From positions 1 through 64,000 of the forward strand of contig NZ_FMZU01000002.1 of NCBI RefSeq assembly GCF_900101545.1: DNA of 64,000 nt, in the 5' to 3' direction. The position numbers were made by a program, and so were the translations under genes. Positions 1-8,485 of the stretch are shown in pieces (position 1 is the stretch's first letter; each line of letters starts with the position of its first letter). Origin of the DNA: Variovorax sp. CF079. Its GTDB lineage: Bacteria; Pseudomonadota; Gammaproteobacteria; Burkholderiales; Burkholderiaceae_C. Below the pieces are notes generated by a model. The model did no database searches. It was not told where the DNA came from and saw nothing but the letters and a program-made list of their open reading frames with translations.

Positions 1-329
1 TCCTTGACCTGTGGGGCTGTCTGGGTTGTCGACATTTCCATCTCCTTTGCCAAGAGGTTGAGGAAATCCCGTTTTAGCTAAGCGGGTCTCGCTCGGGTAG
101 TCCCACATAGCATCTTTATGGCATCCACATGAACGGCTGGTGATGGCCGACTCCCGTCTTATAGCGGTCGAAGGGAATCGCGAACTCTGGCATATACGGG
201 AGCGAACTCGGCGCTGCATTCAGCGAGATACGAGAAGGTCAACGTGCTCTAACAGCACCTTGAGGCTCGCCGTCGACAAAGTAGCGGCGAGTGCCGGCCG
301 GCCCGCACAGTTCGAGCCCAGAGGCGCGC
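1..329. other. Window start, no gene recognised
   Basis: No convincing coding frame, repeat or RNA was recognised here. The short plus-strand frame from about 140 to 391 has a composition typical of chance reading frames and overlaps the end of the minus-strand gene that stops at 330. Confidence 0.5.
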
Positions 330-752
330 TCAATCGTCCTCGTCGTCTTCCAGCGCTACCGCCTCCTCCGGCACGCACTTCTCGTAAGTGAAGGCGTTGC
401 CGTTCGCGTAGCGCGCGATCAGGTAGATGCGTTCGATCTTCTCTTCGCCGAACTCCAGAAGGCAGTCGCAGAACGCCATGCCCTGGCGCTGCACGGAGGC
501 CAGCAGCTTCTGGCCCGGCTCCTTCTTCTTGCGCCGGCTGATCGTCGAATCCGCCAGCAGCGGTAGGTAGTGGTGCACGCCCGCTTGGCTCTTGAAGGTG
601 ACGGTGAGGTCCAACTCCGACACCAGGCCGCCGCCCAACTTCCTCATGTCCTTGATGAGCTGGCTGTAGGCGTTCTGAATGAGCGCCAGCAGCTCGCCCG
701 ACGGGGCCTGGAGTTTCGGGTCGAGCTTTTTCGGGGTCGCAGGCTGCTTCAT
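330..752 (-). CDS. Hypothetical protein with acidic tail
   Basis: A 140-residue soluble protein that I do not recognise. It begins MKQPATPKKL and has a lysine-rich segment near residues 73-78 (RRKKKE), a central part with Cys-Asp-Cys (near 94-96) and a strongly acidic C-terminus (EDDEDD). There is no signal peptide or membrane segment. Codon use is consistent with a real gene, and overlapping frames on the other strand look like shadows. The upstream spacer has only a weak purine-rich stretch (GAAAGA) before the ATG. It stands alone, upstream of an insertion sequence reading away from it. No function is proposed. Confidence 0.65.
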   Translation of the reverse strand: MKQPATPKKLDPKLQAPSGELLALIQNAYSQLIKDMRKLGGGLVSELDLTVTFKSQAGVHHYLPLLADSTISRRKKKEPGQKLLASVQRQGMAFCDCLLEFGEEKIERIYLIARYANGNAFTYEKCVPEEAVALEDDEDD

Positions 753-1031
753 GGTGATCTTTCAGTGGCGGACGGGGCTCGATGCTGCGGATCGGCTTGG
801 GTCGCTGCTGCCGCGGGCGCTGTCCTGGGTCAATACAAGGGCCGCGTCGCATCGGGAATCACTGCTGTGGCGGCGGATTTCACCTAGCCGGGAGGGCGCC
901 CGCTCCTCCGAGCTGGGGAGGGTGGCGTGCGGGCTCGGGGCCGTGCATCCATTATTGATGCCGGCCGGGCCGGAAAGCGCTTGGGCCTGTGGATAAGGCT
1001 GTGAACAAGCTGAGGAAAAGTGGGGCTTTTT

Positions 1032-2868
1032 GAGGCTGCTTTCGTCAGTTTCGAATCGCGTTGTTCGGGTGGTAACGGAGCGCTACAAGGCCTTGACGGG
1101 CGCCGAAACCAGGGGGTCCGCGCCGTTGGTAGGACCCATGCGGTTGGCATATCTGGGATGGCGCACAAGTTCTTGCGAGCTTGTGAGCGTCCGGTCATGG
1201 CCGAGGCTGTGTGGAAACATCTTTGATGGTCGCCTATATAGAGCCAACCCGTCTGAGCGAGGTGGCCCATGAAGCGATTCATCGAAGGCGAGGACCGTCA
1301 GCAGGTCACTCTGCTGCCAGAGTGCCTTGACGACTATATCGGTGAAGATAACCCGGTGCGAGTCGTCGATGCTTTCGTCGAGGAGTTGGATCTCTATGCA
1401 CTGGGCTTCGAAGGCGTCGATCCCGCGGCAACCGGTCGCCCTTCGTACCACCCAGCCGTCCTTCTGAAGCTGTACATCTACGGCTACCTCAATCGCATCC
1501 AGTCGAGCCGGCGCCTTGAGCGCGAAGCGCAACGCAACGTTGAACTGATGTGGCTGACGGGCCGGCTGGCGCCGGACTTCAAGACCATCGCCGACTTCCG
1601 CCACGACAACGCAACAGGCATCCGCAACGTCTGCCGACGCTTCATCGGCATGTGCCGCGAACTCAAGCTGTTCTCTCAAGCCATCGTGGCCGTCGATGGG
1701 AGCAAATTCAAGGCCGTCAACAGTCGCGATCGCAACTTCACGGCTGGCAAGATCGACAGGCGCAAGCAGCAGATCGAGCAGAGTATCCAGCGCTACCTCG
1801 ACGCCATGGAGACCGCCGATCGCACGCAGGCCGCAGAGGTCGAGGCTAAGACCGAGCGACTGACGGACAAGATCAAGAAGCTGCGCGAGCAGATGCGCCA
1901 GCTCGACAAAACCAAGGAACAGCTGAAGCACGAGCCCGACGAGCAGCTCTCGACCACCGATCCCGACGCGCGCTCGATGAACTCCCAGGCCAAGGGCTCG
2001 GGCCTGGTGGCTACAACGTGCAGACGGCGGTCGATGCCAAGCACCACCTGATCGTCTCGCACGAAGTGACGAACGCTGGCAACGACCGTGCTCAGTTGAG
2101 CAAGATGGCGAAGGCCGCGCGCGAGGCGATGGGCAAGGACAAGCTGAAAGCCTTCGCCGACCGCGGCTACTTCAGCGGCCCGGAGCTCAAGGTGTGCGAG
2201 GACGCCGGCATCACGACCTTCGTGCCCAAGCCGATGACATCGAACGCCAAGGCTGAGGGCCGATTCGACAAGAGCGACTTCATCTATATCGCGAAGGATG
2301 ACGAGTACCAGTGCCCGGCGGGCGAGCGGGCGATCCACCGCTTCGAGACGATCGAGGACAAGCTCGATGTGCATGTTTATTGGAGCAGCAACTGTCCCCG
2401 GTGCACGCTGAAGGACCAATGCACGACCAGCAAGTACCGGCGCATCCGCCGATGGGAGCATGAAGCTGTGCTGGAGCGCGTTCAGCAACGTCTGGATCGC
2501 AACCCTGACGCAATGACGCTGCGAAGAAGCACCGTGGAGCACGTGTTCGGCACGCTCAAGCACTGGATGGGATCAACCCACTTCCTGACCAAGACGCTGA
2601 CGCACGTCAGCACCGAGATGAGCCTGCACGTCAGTGCGCTCGCGCGCATGCAGCATGAGGTGCAGGGCTTGCACGCCCTGCACGGATAGAAGTTCGTCCG
2701 AGCACTGGCTCGAACGCTCGCCATACCCCGACCTTGGATCAGGATGCATCACCCATGCCACGCCACTGCCTCACCCGCTCAGCAACACGCAGGTGCCGCC
2801 ATGAACTACCGCCCATCGATTCGTTGATCAAAAAGGCTTGACAAACAAGTCCTCATAGAAGCAGCCGC
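1032..2868 (+). mobile_element. IS1182-family insertion sequence (inactivated)
   Basis: The boundaries are estimated from short terminal inverted repeats. GAGGCTGCTT at 1032-1041 is matched on the opposite strand by GCGGCTGCTT at about 2859-2868, ten positions with one mismatch. This frames about 1.84 kb around a single transposase gene, a normal size for IS1182-type elements. No clear target-site duplication was found, and the ends were called by eye. The transposase reading frame is broken, so the copy is probably not autonomous. Confidence 0.5.
1269..2689 (+). pseudogene. IS1182-family DDE transposase, frameshifted
   Basis: Starts at ATG 1269 behind a good ribosome binding site (GAGGTGG). 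The first part carries the N-terminal helical domain and the first catalytic Asp in AVDGSKFKAVNS. A coiled, charged insert (about residues 160-230) follows. The frame breaks near 2005-2011: the residues GSGLV should run into GYNVQTAVD, but one G is missing from the run GGTGGCTAC, so the second half continues in another frame from about 2010 to 2689. That half holds the second Asp (FADRGYFSG), a CPRC-type cysteine pair and the Glu motif (VEHVFGTLKHW). The last 25 residues after TEMSLHV do not resemble the usual family tail. One indel explains the break, so a sequencing slip is an alternative. Confidence 0.88.
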
Positions 2869-3168
2869 TCGACGCCGCCCACGACCCAGAGCAGCCTCAA
2901 GGTTCAGCGCCCGAAAGCTGACCGTGGACGACTTGCCCGCTGCTGTGCCTTCACGCGCGCTGCATCACCTGCAGCTCGACGATCGCAGCAATGATCTTCA
3001 ACTCGCCGCCGTAGTCCACCGCAGCGCCGGCGCACCATGAAGTCATCGTCGCCGAGTTCGTCGGCTCAGGGGGCATCGGATTGAAGGGCTTGCCCATTGC
3101 TTTGCGTACCGGTAAGTTGGGAACCCCGCCGCACACAAGCGGCATTTGATCATGTCAGGACCAACACC
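2869..3168. other. Intergenic, nothing recognised
   Basis: About 300 bases between the insertion sequence and the FAD oxidoreductase. No promoter, terminator or family match was recognised. Short frames on both strands (for example minus 2951-3145) lack a plausible ribosome binding site and any recognisable motif. Confidence 0.4.
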
Positions 3169-4587
3169 ATGGCAGAAGATCCACTAGCTGGCCTCAAAGC
3201 CACGCTCCGCGGAGCGCTGATCACACGGGACGACAAGGACGCTTTCACCGCTGCGCGCTTGCGCGGGTGGAACCGGGACCTGAACTCGCGAGCGAACCCG
3301 CTGGGCTTCGCCGTCGTCTCGGGTGTGCGGGACATCGTGACGACGGTTGACTACTGTCGCTCGAACAAGATCCCGATCGCGGTGCGAGGAAAGGGCGCGC
3401 ATTCGCCCTACGGCATGGCCAACGACGCCGTGGTGATCGACCTGATGAAGATGACCGCCGTCAGGGTCGACCCCGAGAAGAAGCTGGCGTTCATCCAGGC
3501 GGGTGCCGATGGGGGCGACATCGATCATGAGACGGCCCTGCACAACCTGGTATGTGTGACCGGCTCGGTCTCCCACACCGGATTCGCGGGGGTCGCGCTC
3601 GGAGGCGGCCTGGGTCACCTGAGCCGCTGGTTGGGGCCGGTCGTCGACAGCATCGTCGGCTACGAGATGGTCACCGCCGCGGGACAGGTCGTCCGCGTGA
3701 ACGCGGCCACGCACCCGGAGCTGTTCTGGGGCATGCGCGGCAACGGAGCCAGCTTCGGCATCGTCACCGAATTCGTCGTCCAGCTGCGCGACATGCCCAA
3801 TGGCGGAATCATCCGCAGCGCCCCGATCTTGTGGCCGGTGGACCGGGCGAGGGACGTGATGGCGTCATGGATGGGGCGGATCGCCCGGGCCGACCGCAAG
3901 GACACGGAAACGCTTCAGTTCGTGTTGATGCACGCCCCTGATGGTCAACCGGTGTGCGGTGTGGTCCCGCTGATCGTCGGCGAGACCGAAGACGCGGCCA
4001 AGGCCGCATGCGACGAGTTGGCGGCGTTCGGCGGCGGGGCCCTGGTGCGGCAGGACGCGCAGCTGCCCTACACGGCCCTTCAGGCGGCGCTGGACGGATG
4101 CTTCCCCTTCAACGCCAACTACTGGGACAAGGGCGTGTTCATCGACTGGGATCCCCGCGACTCCGGCGCGTTGAACAGCATCGTGGATGGGGTCGTGAAG
4201 CACTGGAGCGAACAGCCCGAGTTTGCCTCGAAGCTTTCCACGTTCATCCTCTTCATGGAGGTCAATGGAGCGGTGGGCAGGGCTGATCCGGCCTCCACTT
4301 CATTTGCAGGTCGCCAGGGGCGCCTCTGGTGCTCCTGCATCACCAGCTGGGCGGACGACGACGTCTCGAAACGAGCGGCGAGCAAGAAGTGGTGCGACGC
4401 GTTCGTGGCGAAGCTGAGCCGCTTTCATGTGACCACGTATTTGAACAACGCCATGCCGGAGAGCGAAGCGGAAATGCTGGGCGTGTTCCCGCAGGACACC
4501 ATGAAACGGTTGCGGGCTCTGAAGGAAAAGCACGATCCCGACAACGTCTTCAAGGTGGGTGCATGGCAGTATGAAGCCAACAAGTAG
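3169..4587 (+). CDS. FAD-binding oxidoreductase, berberine-bridge (BBE) type
   Basis: A 472-residue FAD-linked oxidoreductase of the PCMH/BBE superfamily, which oxidises alcohols, sugars or alkaloid-like substrates. Residues 45-215 form the FAD-binding PCMH domain. VRGKGAHSPYG contains His78, the usual site of 8-alpha-histidyl FAD attachment, and GVALGGGLGHLSRWLG is the second FAD loop. The C-terminal BBE segment has YDPDN-like HDPDNVFKVG. The Cys used for bicovalent flavin in plant enzymes is not in its usual context, so single attachment is likely. The ATG at 3169 was chosen over an upstream frame extension because AGGA lies 8 bases before it and the domain starts right after. There is no signal peptide. 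It appears monocistronic. The substrate is unknown. Confidence 0.87.
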   Translation: MAEDPLAGLKATLRGALITRDDKDAFTAARLRGWNRDLNSRANPLGFAVVSGVRDIVTTVDYCRSNKIPIAVRGKGAHSPYGMANDAVVIDLMKMTAVRVDPEKKLAFIQAGADGGDIDHETALHNLVCVTGSVSHTGFAGVALGGGLGHLSRWLGPVVDSIVGYEMVTAAGQVVRVNAATHPELFWGMRGNGASFGIVTEFVVQLRDMPNGGIIRSAPILWPVDRARDVMASWMGRIARADRKDTETLQFVLMHAPDGQPVCGVVPLIVGETEDAAKAACDELAAFGGGALVRQDAQLPYTALQAALDGCFPFNANYWDKGVFIDWDPRDSGALNSIVDGVVKHWSEQPEFASKLSTFILFMEVNGAVGRADPASTSFAGRQGRLWCSCITSWADDDVSKRAASKKWCDAFVAKLSRFHVTTYLNNAMPESEAEMLGVFPQDTMKRLRALKEKHDPDNVFKVGAWQYEANK

Positions 4588-4639
4588 CTGGCACTCGGCA
4601 GCACCACGAGTCGAGCCGGTCTTGCCGGGTATGCGTAGT

Positions 4640-4930
4640 TGAGCTGCCTGCCAAATTCTGGACGACTTCTGAACCGCTAAGTTTCGACCTTCCCGGGCCA
4701 CCTCCGGGAGGGGAGAGATGGCAGTGAAGAAGTCGAAGTTCTCGGAGACCCAAGTCGCGGCGGCCCTACGCGAGCGCGAGCGGGCCCGTCGGGCAGGTCA
4801 GCTGGGCCGCAAGCGCAGGTCCTCGTCGATGCGCTCAATCGCCGGGGCATCGAAGATGGCGGCGATCATCCCTTGTCGGTCGCCAAGCCGTCGGTCGCGA
4901 CCGGCAGTTGGTGGCCGTCAGTAACTTTGA
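4640..4930 (+). mobile_element. IS3-family remnant (left end plus start of OrfA)
   Basis: TGAGCTGCCTGCC at 4640 resembles the left terminal repeat of IS3-family elements, which often begin TGA-C-TGCCCC. About 78 bases further in, after a strong ribosome binding site (GGGAGGGGAGAG), an ATG at 4718 opens with MAVKKSKFSETQVAAALRE, which looks like the first residues of an IS3-family OrfA helix-turn-helix. Similarity stops after about 20 residues and the remaining frame (to 4924) is arginine/serine-rich nonsense. No OrfB or right end follows. The right boundary given is arbitrary. Confidence 0.55.
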
Positions 4931-5200
4931 CGAAGGTCAGCTTCTCTTGATACTGAAAGACCGCAACGGGCCCGGACTGCCACTTCCGCGGCCTGACGAG
5001 CGGACGCTCGATCGGCCTTCGATAGCGGGATCGCGCTGCCACTTGAGCGCCCTCGACCGTCTATGTCTGCACCGCTTCGGAACCGGTCGCCGATTCTGAA
5101 ATTTCGGCGGCACCTGAATGACTGAAATCGGCATCACAGCGTGAGTTCGCCTAGCGGCCGCGAGAGACAGGAACCGCTGCAGATCGGCCATCGCTTCGAA
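4931..5200. other. Intergenic, possibly mobile-element debris
   Basis: No intact gene. The stretch between the IS3 remnant and the TTAGC repeat has frames on both strands without motifs. It may be further transposon debris, but I could not assign it to a family. Confidence 0.35.
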
Positions 5201-5220
5201 TTAGCTTAGCTTAGCTTAGC
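5201..5220. repeat. Tandem TTAGC x4 upstream of the MarR gene
   Basis: Four perfect head-to-tail copies of the pentamer TTAGC, flanked by AT-rich sequence (TATTAATAG follows directly). It lies about 120 bases before the proposed MarR start. A pentamer array can change copy number by slippage and shift promoter spacing; here this is inference only. Confidence 0.8.
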
Positions 5221-5340
5221 TATTAATAGTTGATCGTTCATATCAGACTGTTGATGAAGCTGCCTACAGCCAGGCGATCCTGCTCATGCCGGCGCGGTTT
5301 CGAGAGTGCTGAGACCGCGATCTCCGCTACAAAACACGCC

Positions 5341-5982
5341 ATGCCGCACAAGGATGAAGCATCGAATCGACGTCCGCCTCAAGGCGATGCGACGCATCGC
5401 GACGATTTGGTCGCTTTGCGCCAAACGGACCCTGAGATGGTGGCGGAGGGCGGCGACCTGGTGGAGCGCGGCATTCGGCAGTGGCAGCGCGAGAGGCCAG
5501 ATATCGACAGCAGCGGCAAGGCCGTGGTTGGACGGTTGCTGCGGCTGGAAGAAGTGGTGCTGCGCACGCTCAATCTCGTGCTGGAGCCTTTTGGTCTGAA
5601 GTACCAGGAGTACGCGGTGCTGGCCACGCTGCGCGTGGCGGGTGCGCCCTACAGGCTGTCGCCCTCGCGCCTGCAGGCCACATTGCTGTTCACCTCGGGC
5701 GGGCTGTCAAACCTCTTGAAACGGCTGGAGAGGGAGGGCTGGATCAAGCGGTCGATCGATCCGAACGACGGCCGCGGAGTTCTGGTCAAGCTCACGCCCA
5801 AGGGGGTTCGTCTGGCCGACGAAGCGATGCCTCGGCATGCCGCGGCGGAGTTGCATCTGTTGCGGATGTTCGATGCGTCGCAGCGCGATACGCTATCGAA
5901 GCTGCTCAGCCAGATGATGACCGGCAATGCGCCAGAGTTGGGTCCTGAACCCGGCGCCCCGACCTTCCGCCGATCGCCTTGA
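5341..5982 (+). CDS. MarR-family transcriptional regulator
   Basis: A 213-residue winged-helix regulator. The core from about residue 60 has the MarR pattern: a helix (GRLLRLEEVVLRTLNLVLEP), the HTH region (SPSRLQATLLFTSGGLSNL) ending in LKRLEREGWIKR, and the wing with DPNDGRGVLVKLTPKG. MarR proteins are dimeric repressors, usually released by phenolic or other small ligands. The N-terminal 50 residues are extra and charged. The ATG at 5341 is the most likely of several starts, but no clear Shine-Dalgarno precedes it, and ATG 5436 (MVAEGGD) is an alternative. A frame extension up to 5230 would read through the AT-rich promoter-like stretch. No adjacent target gene is obvious. Confidence 0.85.
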   Translation: MPHKDEASNRRPPQGDATHRDDLVALRQTDPEMVAEGGDLVERGIRQWQRERPDIDSSGKAVVGRLLRLEEVVLRTLNLVLEPFGLKYQEYAVLATLRVAGAPYRLSPSRLQATLLFTSGGLSNLLKRLEREGWIKRSIDPNDGRGVLVKLTPKGVRLADEAMPRHAAAELHLLRMFDASQRDTLSKLLSQMMTGNAPELGPEPGAPTFRRSP

Positions 5983-6456
5983 ATCCGAGCTGCGTCCGCC
6001 GCGACAGAGAGCGAGCCACGAGGAACTTCGGCAGTCTCGTCGCTCCTGAAGAGCGCTTGGCAGACCTGAGAGGCTCCCAATTGGCACCGAGCTTCGCATC
6101 CTGAAGAGAGGGAATCAGAACGAACCCGAGTGACTCGGCAAGATGTCACGAATTGCGGCACCCACTTGACGGTTCGATCAGGCAGGAGCCTCAACGTAGC
6201 GGCGTGTCCATGCTCGTACTTCGTTGGATCGACTCTGAACAGCTTCCCGTCGTGATCGGACGCGGCAGTGATGTCGCCTGCGTTCGCAGGGTAGCTACAG
6301 ACGACCTATGGACGCTCACTGCCGTCGGGCTACTGTTTGCTCCGGCTTGCCTGCCGGCGATCAAGGCAACTTTGCCCGGAAGCTTTGTTGAGGTTGACCG
6401 GTCTATGGCGCAGGTCAACTACTGGGTGCTGGTGACCCACGCCCGGCTGCGTATTG
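5983..6456. other. Intergenic, nothing recognised
   Basis: About 470 bases between the MarR gene and the end of the patatin-like gene. A plus-strand frame from 6153 runs into the antisense of the patatin gene and has no motif, so it is not called. No terminator hairpin with a T-tract was seen. Confidence 0.4.
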
Positions 6457-8163
6457 TCAAGGCACCCCTGGCGCCAGCACCTGCTGCATCGCCAGGCGGA
6501 TCTGCGGCAGACGCTCCAGCGCCGTGCGTCGGCCACAATCGACCATGGCTTCGGCCGCCGCAAAGTTGAAGCCTTCGCCGACCGGGATCGGAACGGTCAG
6601 CGACAGGTCGGCGCGATCGGCCTGGGCGGCGGCGTCCCACCAGCCCTGCAAGCGCCAGGCACCGCCCATCGCGGCGCGCAGGCCGAACGGGCGACGCAGT
6701 CGCTGTTCGAAGCGATCGGCGGCGCGCGCAGCATCGGGGGGCGCCTCGGGATAGGTGGGTCGGACCAGCGCGGCGAGCCTGAAGCCGCAGCCGCGCGCGG
6801 CGAGCAGGTCGACCGGCAGGCGCGACACGACCGCACCGTCGACGAGTACCGAGTCGCCGAGCCGGACCGCGGCGAACACCCCCGGGATCGCCGCCGTGGC
6901 CCGTGCCGCCGGCGCCACGGCGCCGCTGTCGAGCACGGCACGCTTGCCCATCGTCAGGTCGGCCGCGACGACCGCGACCGGCAACCGCAACTGCGCAAAC
7001 GTGGCATCGCCATACAGCTCGCGGGTGAGCGTCGTCATGCGCGATGCGGAGATGAGCGAGGCGCGTGGCAGCCATTGCATGCCCCTGGCGCGCGCGAAGT
7101 CCGCGACCACGCGCAGGACGTTCTCGGTCGCCGCGCGCGCGCTGCCGAATCGGGCAAAGGCCAGTGCCACGGCACCCCCCATGCTCGAGCCGCAAAGGAA
7201 GTCGATCGGCAGCCCGTCGCTTTCCAGGACCTCGAGCACCCCCAGGTGCGCCAGCCCGGCAGCCGCGCCCACGCTCATGGCCACGCCCACCTCCCGGCCG
7301 CAAAGCCGCCGCACGAGGTGATCGAGCGCCGGCTGGCGCGCCCGCGACCACTCGCCGCCCGATGCCGCAGCGTCGATCTCGTCGCGCGGCACCGCGTGGC
7401 ACCAGCGCTGCAGTGCCGCCGCCCCGGAGAGCGCACCCGGGCGCCAGACGACAGGGGCGGCGTGCGTATCCGGGAGGCGGCGCAGATCGTCTGCGGTGAC
7501 CAGCAACGCGTCATCGGCATCGAGCTCCGCCAGCAACGCCGCGCTGCCGGCCTGGCCGGTACCGAGCAGCAGCACTGCGTCGCTCGGCCCAACGTCCCGC
7601 CAGCGGCGAATGCGCTGCGCGCCGCTTGCCGCGTCGTCGTGCGACTCGTCGTGCTCGGAGCCGGGCGCGTAGTGCTGCAAACCGCGGGCAAGCGCCGCCA
7701 GCAGGATCGGGGCGCCTTCCTCCTCCGTCGGCACCAGCACGACGCGCGGCCGCGCCGCCGGCGCACGGCGCGTCCGCTCGCGAAGGCGCAGCCCCAGCAA
7801 GGTCGCGACGTTGCGGAAGAACGCGACCTCCTGCGCCATCGCCTCTAAGAGAACGGGGGCCGAGAGGACCCAGGTTCGCACATCGCGCTGGGCGACGACG
7901 TTGGCCGAGACCGGATCGCCGGTCAGCGCCGACAGCTCGCCGAAGCACTGGGGCGGCAACAGCAGTAGCCGCCGGCCACCCCCGGCCAGCTCGACGCGCA
8001 CAGCGCCGTCGATCAGCCCGAACAGCTCGGCCGACGGCACGCCGGCGCGCAGGATGATGTCGCCCGCTTCGAAGCGACGCGTTTGCAGGTATCGTTCAAG
8101 GGAGGCGAGCGCCTCGGACGAAATGCCGGCGAACAGCGGGTGCAGGGCGAGCGCAGGCGTCAT
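6457..8163 (-). CDS. Patatin-like phospholipase with N-terminal cNMP-binding domain
   Basis: A 568-residue protein of the bacterial neuropathy-target-esterase-like type. Residues about 8-110 form a cyclic-nucleotide-binding beta-roll with FGELSALTGD, although the Arg normally following the loop (PRSAT) is replaced (PVSANV). Residues 137-240 form a linker/Rossmann-like part. The patatin domain starts near 292. The nucleophile elbow is CGSSMGG with Ser327, and the catalytic Asp442 is in LVDGAVV. The glycine-rich oxyanion stretch, usually GGGxRG, reads MSVGAAAG here, so it is atypical. The predicted role is hydrolysis of (lyso)phospholipids at the membrane. The ATG overlaps the stop of a small upstream frame (ATGA), suggesting coupling. 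Its neighbours also carry cNMP-related domains. Confidence 0.88.
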   Translation of the reverse strand: MTPALALHPLFAGISSEALASLERYLQTRRFEAGDIILRAGVPSAELFGLIDGAVRVELAGGGRRLLLLPPQCFGELSALTGDPVSANVVAQRDVRTWVLSAPVLLEAMAQEVAFFRNVATLLGLRLRERTRRAPAARPRVVLVPTEEEGAPILLAALARGLQHYAPGSEHDESHDDAASGAQRIRRWRDVGPSDAVLLLGTGQAGSAALLAELDADDALLVTADDLRRLPDTHAAPVVWRPGALSGAAALQRWCHAVPRDEIDAAASGGEWSRARQPALDHLVRRLCGREVGVAMSVGAAAGLAHLGVLEVLESDGLPIDFLCGSSMGGAVALAFARFGSARAATENVLRVVADFARARGMQWLPRASLISASRMTTLTRELYGDATFAQLRLPVAVVAADLTMGKRAVLDSGAVAPAARATAAIPGVFAAVRLGDSVLVDGAVVSRLPVDLLAARGCGFRLAALVRPTYPEAPPDAARAADRFEQRLRRPFGLRAAMGGAWRLQGWWDAAAQADRADLSLTVPIPVGEGFNFAAAEAMVDCGRRTALERLPQIRLAMQQVLAPGVP

Positions 8164-8333
8164 CGCGCCAGGCCGGGCACCAGGGCGTCCCGGCGCGCGA
8201 CGTTCTCGATCGGCAGGGCAATCGGCGCGGCGAGCACGCCGAGCAGCAGGAACCCGCAACCTTCGGCGAGGACTGCGAGCGCCTCGGCCGGAAGCGTCCG
8301 GCGGCTGCAAAGGGGCGGCGGTTCGGCGAGCAT
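8160..8333 (-). CDS. Small hypothetical protein overlapping the patatin start
   Basis: A 57-residue frame starting MLAEPPPLCSRR and ending VPGLAR, with a hydrophobic centre (GFLLLGVLAAPIALPIENV) that may be one membrane helix. Its stop overlaps the patatin start as ATGA, the arrangement expected for translational coupling. A longer start near 8411 or 8483 would run into the divergent promoter region. I do not recognise the family; it could also be a non-translated leader. Confidence 0.4.
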   Translation of the reverse strand: MLAEPPPLCSRRTLPAEALAVLAEGCGFLLLGVLAAPIALPIENVARRDALVPGLAR

Positions 8334-8485
8334 GGCCGCCAGTATGCCGCGGCGCGAGGGCGCCTCGGTGATCGGGTCGGGCGTGCCGTGGGGCAAAATC
8401 GTTCGTCCCATCCGCCACGCGTGCAACCCGCCGGCCTTCGGATTCCCGGCGGTTCGACGGGTGGTCCGCAGCGCGCCCGACACCC

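Noticed and set aside
220..852. Long minus-strand frame overlapping the hypothetical gene at 330-752
   Set aside because: It is proline/arginine-rich and lacks motifs; the overlapping frame 330-752 has normal composition and a sensible end, so this is a shadow.
1083..1931. Minus-strand 282-residue frame inside the IS1182 transposase
   Set aside because: Antisense shadow of a recognisable transposase, rich in Leu/Val/Asp as expected for the reverse of GC-rich coding DNA.
2838..2858. TTGACA at 2838 considered as a -35 promoter element
   Set aside because: No acceptable -10 at 16-18 bases; the site lies within the right end of the insertion sequence.
4931..5135. Sequence around 5090-5130 considered as an IS21-type terminus
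   Set aside because: Only loose resemblance from memory; no partner end or istA/istB fragment was seen.
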